Source of the DNA: an uncultured Thermomicrobiales bacterium
GTDB taxonomy: Bacteria > Chloroflexota > Chloroflexia > Thermomicrobiales > UBA6265
DNA: 64,000 bases
Direction of reading: 5' to 3'
Assembly: GCA_902806355.1 (NCBI GenBank)
Contig: CADCWI010000090.1
Span: forward strand, 1 to 64,000
Every line of letters begins with the position of its first letter. Position 1 is the stretch's first letter. Position numbers and translations under genes: made by a program. Below the pieces are notes generated by a model. That model searched no databases, was not told where the DNA came from, and saw only the letters and a list, made by a program, of their open reading frames with translations. Shown here in pieces: positions 62,489 to 64,000 of this stretch.

Positions 62489-63145
62489 TCAGGGGTGTCG
62501 ATCCTGACTCGACCTCGTCACCGTCTCGTCCGGGCCGGATTCCCACTCCATGTCCATGGCGTTCACGCCGATACCCAGTAGCCTTCGCCTCTCACCGAGC
62601 TCGATCCGGGTGATCCCGCATCGAGCCACCCCGTGTTCGATCGCGCGGGGCGCAAACTCGCGCACCCGTTCATCCCCGAACCAGGTGCGGACGAGATCGA
62701 TCGTCACTCCGCCGTGCGCGACGACGAGGATCCGGCCATCGGGACGCGTCGCATGGCGCTCATCGAGGAACGCGGCAAACCGGTCGCCCGCCGCGCGGGA
62801 CAAATCCCCGAAGGACGGCCGGAAGTCGCGGTCGTTGGTGGAACGTTGCCATTCCTCCAGGAAGGCCTCGCGCGTCTGGTGCGGTTCACCGGGCCAATTC
62901 ATCCGCTCCCGAATGCGGTCGTCCCGCTGGGTCGCGGCGGCGGGAAGGCCCAGCGCGGAGGCGATGTGCCCGGCCGTCTCGACCGCGCGCCGGAGCGGGC
63001 TGCTCCACAGGTCCTCGACCCGCCCGATCTCCCCGAGGCTTGCGCCGCACTGCCGCGCCTGCTGGTGTCCGAGCGCTGTCAGACTCGGATCCCCGTGTGT
63101 CCGTTCTTTCTCCGCATGCTGCACGATGATCACGTCGAGCGTCAT
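62489..63145 (-). CDS. Histidine phosphatase family protein with altered RHG motif
   Basis: The approximately 218-residue protein has the phosphoglycerate-mutase fold: SSPLRRAVETA, RIRERMNWPG and the second histidine in VVAHGGVTIDLV. The usual RHG motif is QHA (VQHAEKE), so the phospho-acceptor histidine stays but the preceding Arg is Gln. Gln occurs here in some SixA-type proteins. The ATG at 63145 lies just before this motif. A phosphomonoester or phosphohistidine substrate is likely. Confidence 0.85.
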   Translation of the reverse strand: MTLDVIIVQHAEKERTHGDPSLTALGHQQARQCGASLGEIGRVEDLWSSPLRRAVETAGHIASALGLPAAATQRDDRIRERMNWPGEPHQTREAFLEEWQRSTNDRDFRPSFGDLSRAAGDRFAAFLDERHATRPDGRILVVAHGGVTIDLVRTWFGDERVREFAPRAIEHGVARCGITRIELGERRRLLGIGVNAMDMEWESGPDETVTRSSQDRHP

Positions 63146-63189
63146 GCCAACACGATCTCCATGTACATGCGCCTTTCTGACGTGATGCG

Positions 63190-63390
63190 TCAGTAACCAG
63201 CTGCCGCCGCATACTTCTTGCACGAGGCCAATGCTGCGTCCAATGACACCAACAGGTCGATCAGCCTTGTGCAGCAGTCCCCATGGTAAAATACGCGGTA
63301 GAAGTGGTCGTTTGAGGTAGAGAATCTGCAGTCTACGGTCGAATGGCTATGCGGGAACGGGCAGACCCGCCAAGCGATCACTTCTTCCAC
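63190..63390 (-). CDS. Candidate 66-residue partner protein overlapping the BECR-like gene
   Basis: A GTG start at 63390 overlaps the stop of the BECR-like gene by 13 bp. The product contains NDHFYRVFYHGDCC, TRLIDLLVSLDAAL and KKYAAAAGY: aromatic, cysteine-containing, and predicted to be mostly alpha/beta. It has no recognised family. The tight overlap suggests a two-gene unit, in which it could be an immunity or antitoxin protein. The coding evidence is modest. Confidence 0.45.
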   Translation of the reverse strand: MEEVIAWRVCPFPHSHSTVDCRFSTSNDHFYRVFYHGDCCTRLIDLLVSLDAALASCKKYAAAAGY

Positions 63391-63869
63391 CTCACCCGTC
63401 CCCTGATTCGACCCTGCTCGACTTCTCGCGTTTTCGCCCGCCTCACGCTGAGGACGAAATTTTGTCGATCTGTCCGATCAGACACCCAAACGGAAACGCT
63501 CAGATGAATGGTCTCACTCATCTGAGCATAAAAGATTGCCATTTGCATGTCTTTGCTATTGATATGAATCTCTGATGGATCCAGAAGCGCCTCGACGACC
63601 TGCCTTTCGTCGGATTCGACTTCAGGATGCCGATCAAGGTAATGCTGACGTCGCTCACGCGTGATCACAATGTCATCCGCTACATGACCCGCCCATGGAG
63701 CAAGTGCGTAGCTCGGTATTGTGCCAACACGAACGATAGCCGGCCCGTTTGCGTCTGTGAGGAGCAGACGAACCTCTGCTATGCGATCTCTATGTTTGTC
63801 ATCGTCGCTATCGCCCTTTACGTCCTTGATCCTGTCGTGAGAGCGAACCACGGTGCTCCAGAGTGACAT
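63378..63869 (-). CDS. PBECR/BECR-fold nuclease-like protein (toxin-like)
   Basis: The 163-residue protein has a C-terminal region of the BECR (Barnase-EndoU-colicin-RelE-like) type seen in phage and toxin proteins: VITRERRQHYLDRHPEV, then EALLDPSEIHINSKD, VSVWVSD, NFVLSVRRAKTREVEQG. The HxxxRHPE block and terminal basic strand are the landmarks. The first 60 residues are unassigned. The start ATG has a poor ribosome site. The sequence is less GC-rich than neighbours. Confidence 0.65.
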   Translation of the reverse strand: MSLWSTVVRSHDRIKDVKGDSDDDKHRDRIAEVRLLLTDANGPAIVRVGTIPSYALAPWAGHVADDIVITRERRQHYLDRHPEVESDERQVVEALLDPSEIHINSKDMQMAIFYAQMSETIHLSVSVWVSDRTDRQNFVLSVRRAKTREVEQGRIRGRVRWKK

Positions 63870-63909
63870 CGGTGAAAAGGCGAGTACCTCACAGCGACCG
63901 CTTCAACGC

Positions 63910-64000
63910 TCAGCCGCGGCGGCGCTTGAACACGATCTTGGGTGCGGATGGTGACGGCACGCCGGTACCCGCGCCCGGTGACGCCGCTCCGGCAGGGACG
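63910..64000 (-). CDS. C-terminal end of a protein running off the window
   Basis: The minus-strand frame ends SPGAGTGVPSPSAPKIVFKRRRG before a TGA at 63910. The Pro/Ser/Gly-rich run and basic end suggest the tail of a nucleic-acid-binding or secreted protein. No identity can be assigned. Confidence 0.5.
   Translation of the reverse strand, partial: VPAGAASPGAGTGVPSPSAPKIVFKRRRG

Overview
The window is GC-rich bacterial chromosome, about 63% GC by eye. It is compatible with the Chloroflexota, class Thermomicrobia or a relative. The evidence is indirect: amino acids are built on a LysW carrier protein, a CrtI-type desaturase is present, a GT4 mannosyltransferase-like gene sits beside a CDP-alcohol phosphatidyltransferase as in phosphatidylinositol-mannoside loci, and hairpin repeats are scattered between genes. 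No rRNA or tRNA gene, CRISPR array or complete insertion sequence was seen, so the taxonomic call is inference.

Layout. Positions 1-10.8 kb hold a glycosyltransferase and esterase, a divergent carotenoid desaturase, a NYN-domain nuclease, a ROK sugar kinase, an LLM oxidoreductase and a four-gene ABC-2 exporter operon. From 10.8 to 22 kb come a cytoplasmic HtrA-like protease with a LuxR-type regulator, an orphan OppB/OppC permease pair, NanE, ribosomal protein bL25, a second LLM oxidoreductase, a 16-codon mini-gene with its own promoter and terminator, a nitrilase, a DNA glycosylase and a FluC fluoride channel. From 22 to 33.6 kb lie the phospholipid/mannosyltransferase operon, an EamA transporter, a metallo-hydrolase, two MFS transporters and a three-gene operon (DUF2089 regulator, SHOCT-like protein, DUF4097 protein). 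From 33.9 to 46 kb are a LysM/C39 protein, a LysN-type aminotransferase, a large LuxR/ATPase/TPR regulator, a third MFS transporter, small secreted proteins and a membrane-anchored cyclophilin.

The centrepiece is 46.4-61.8 kb, all on the minus strand. It is an arginine/lysine cluster of the LysW type: argG, two tandem carbamoyltransferases behind an arginine-specific T-box, lysW, three LysX-family genes (one apparently catalytically dead), lysK, lysY, lysZ, a HAD hydrolase, lysJ and a family-5 solute-binding protein. The acidic C-terminus of LysW is loaded with glutamate and/or 2-aminoadipate by LysX proteins, phosphorylated by LysZ, reduced by LysY, aminated by LysJ and released by LysK. Released ornithine would pass to the carbamoyltransferases and ArgG. 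The LysN-like gene at 36.3 kb fits a 2-aminoadipate lysine branch.

The right end, 61.8-63.9 kb, looks accessory and is less GC-rich: a GIY-YIG nuclease-like protein, a histidine phosphatase with an altered RHG motif, and a BECR-type toxin-like gene overlapped by a small ORF.

Intergenic DNA carries two repeat families. One is GTAG-headed REP-like hairpins, often in inverted pairs. The other is larger MITE-like elements with GTCAT(C/T)C termini. One REP borders a truncated hydrolase pseudogene.
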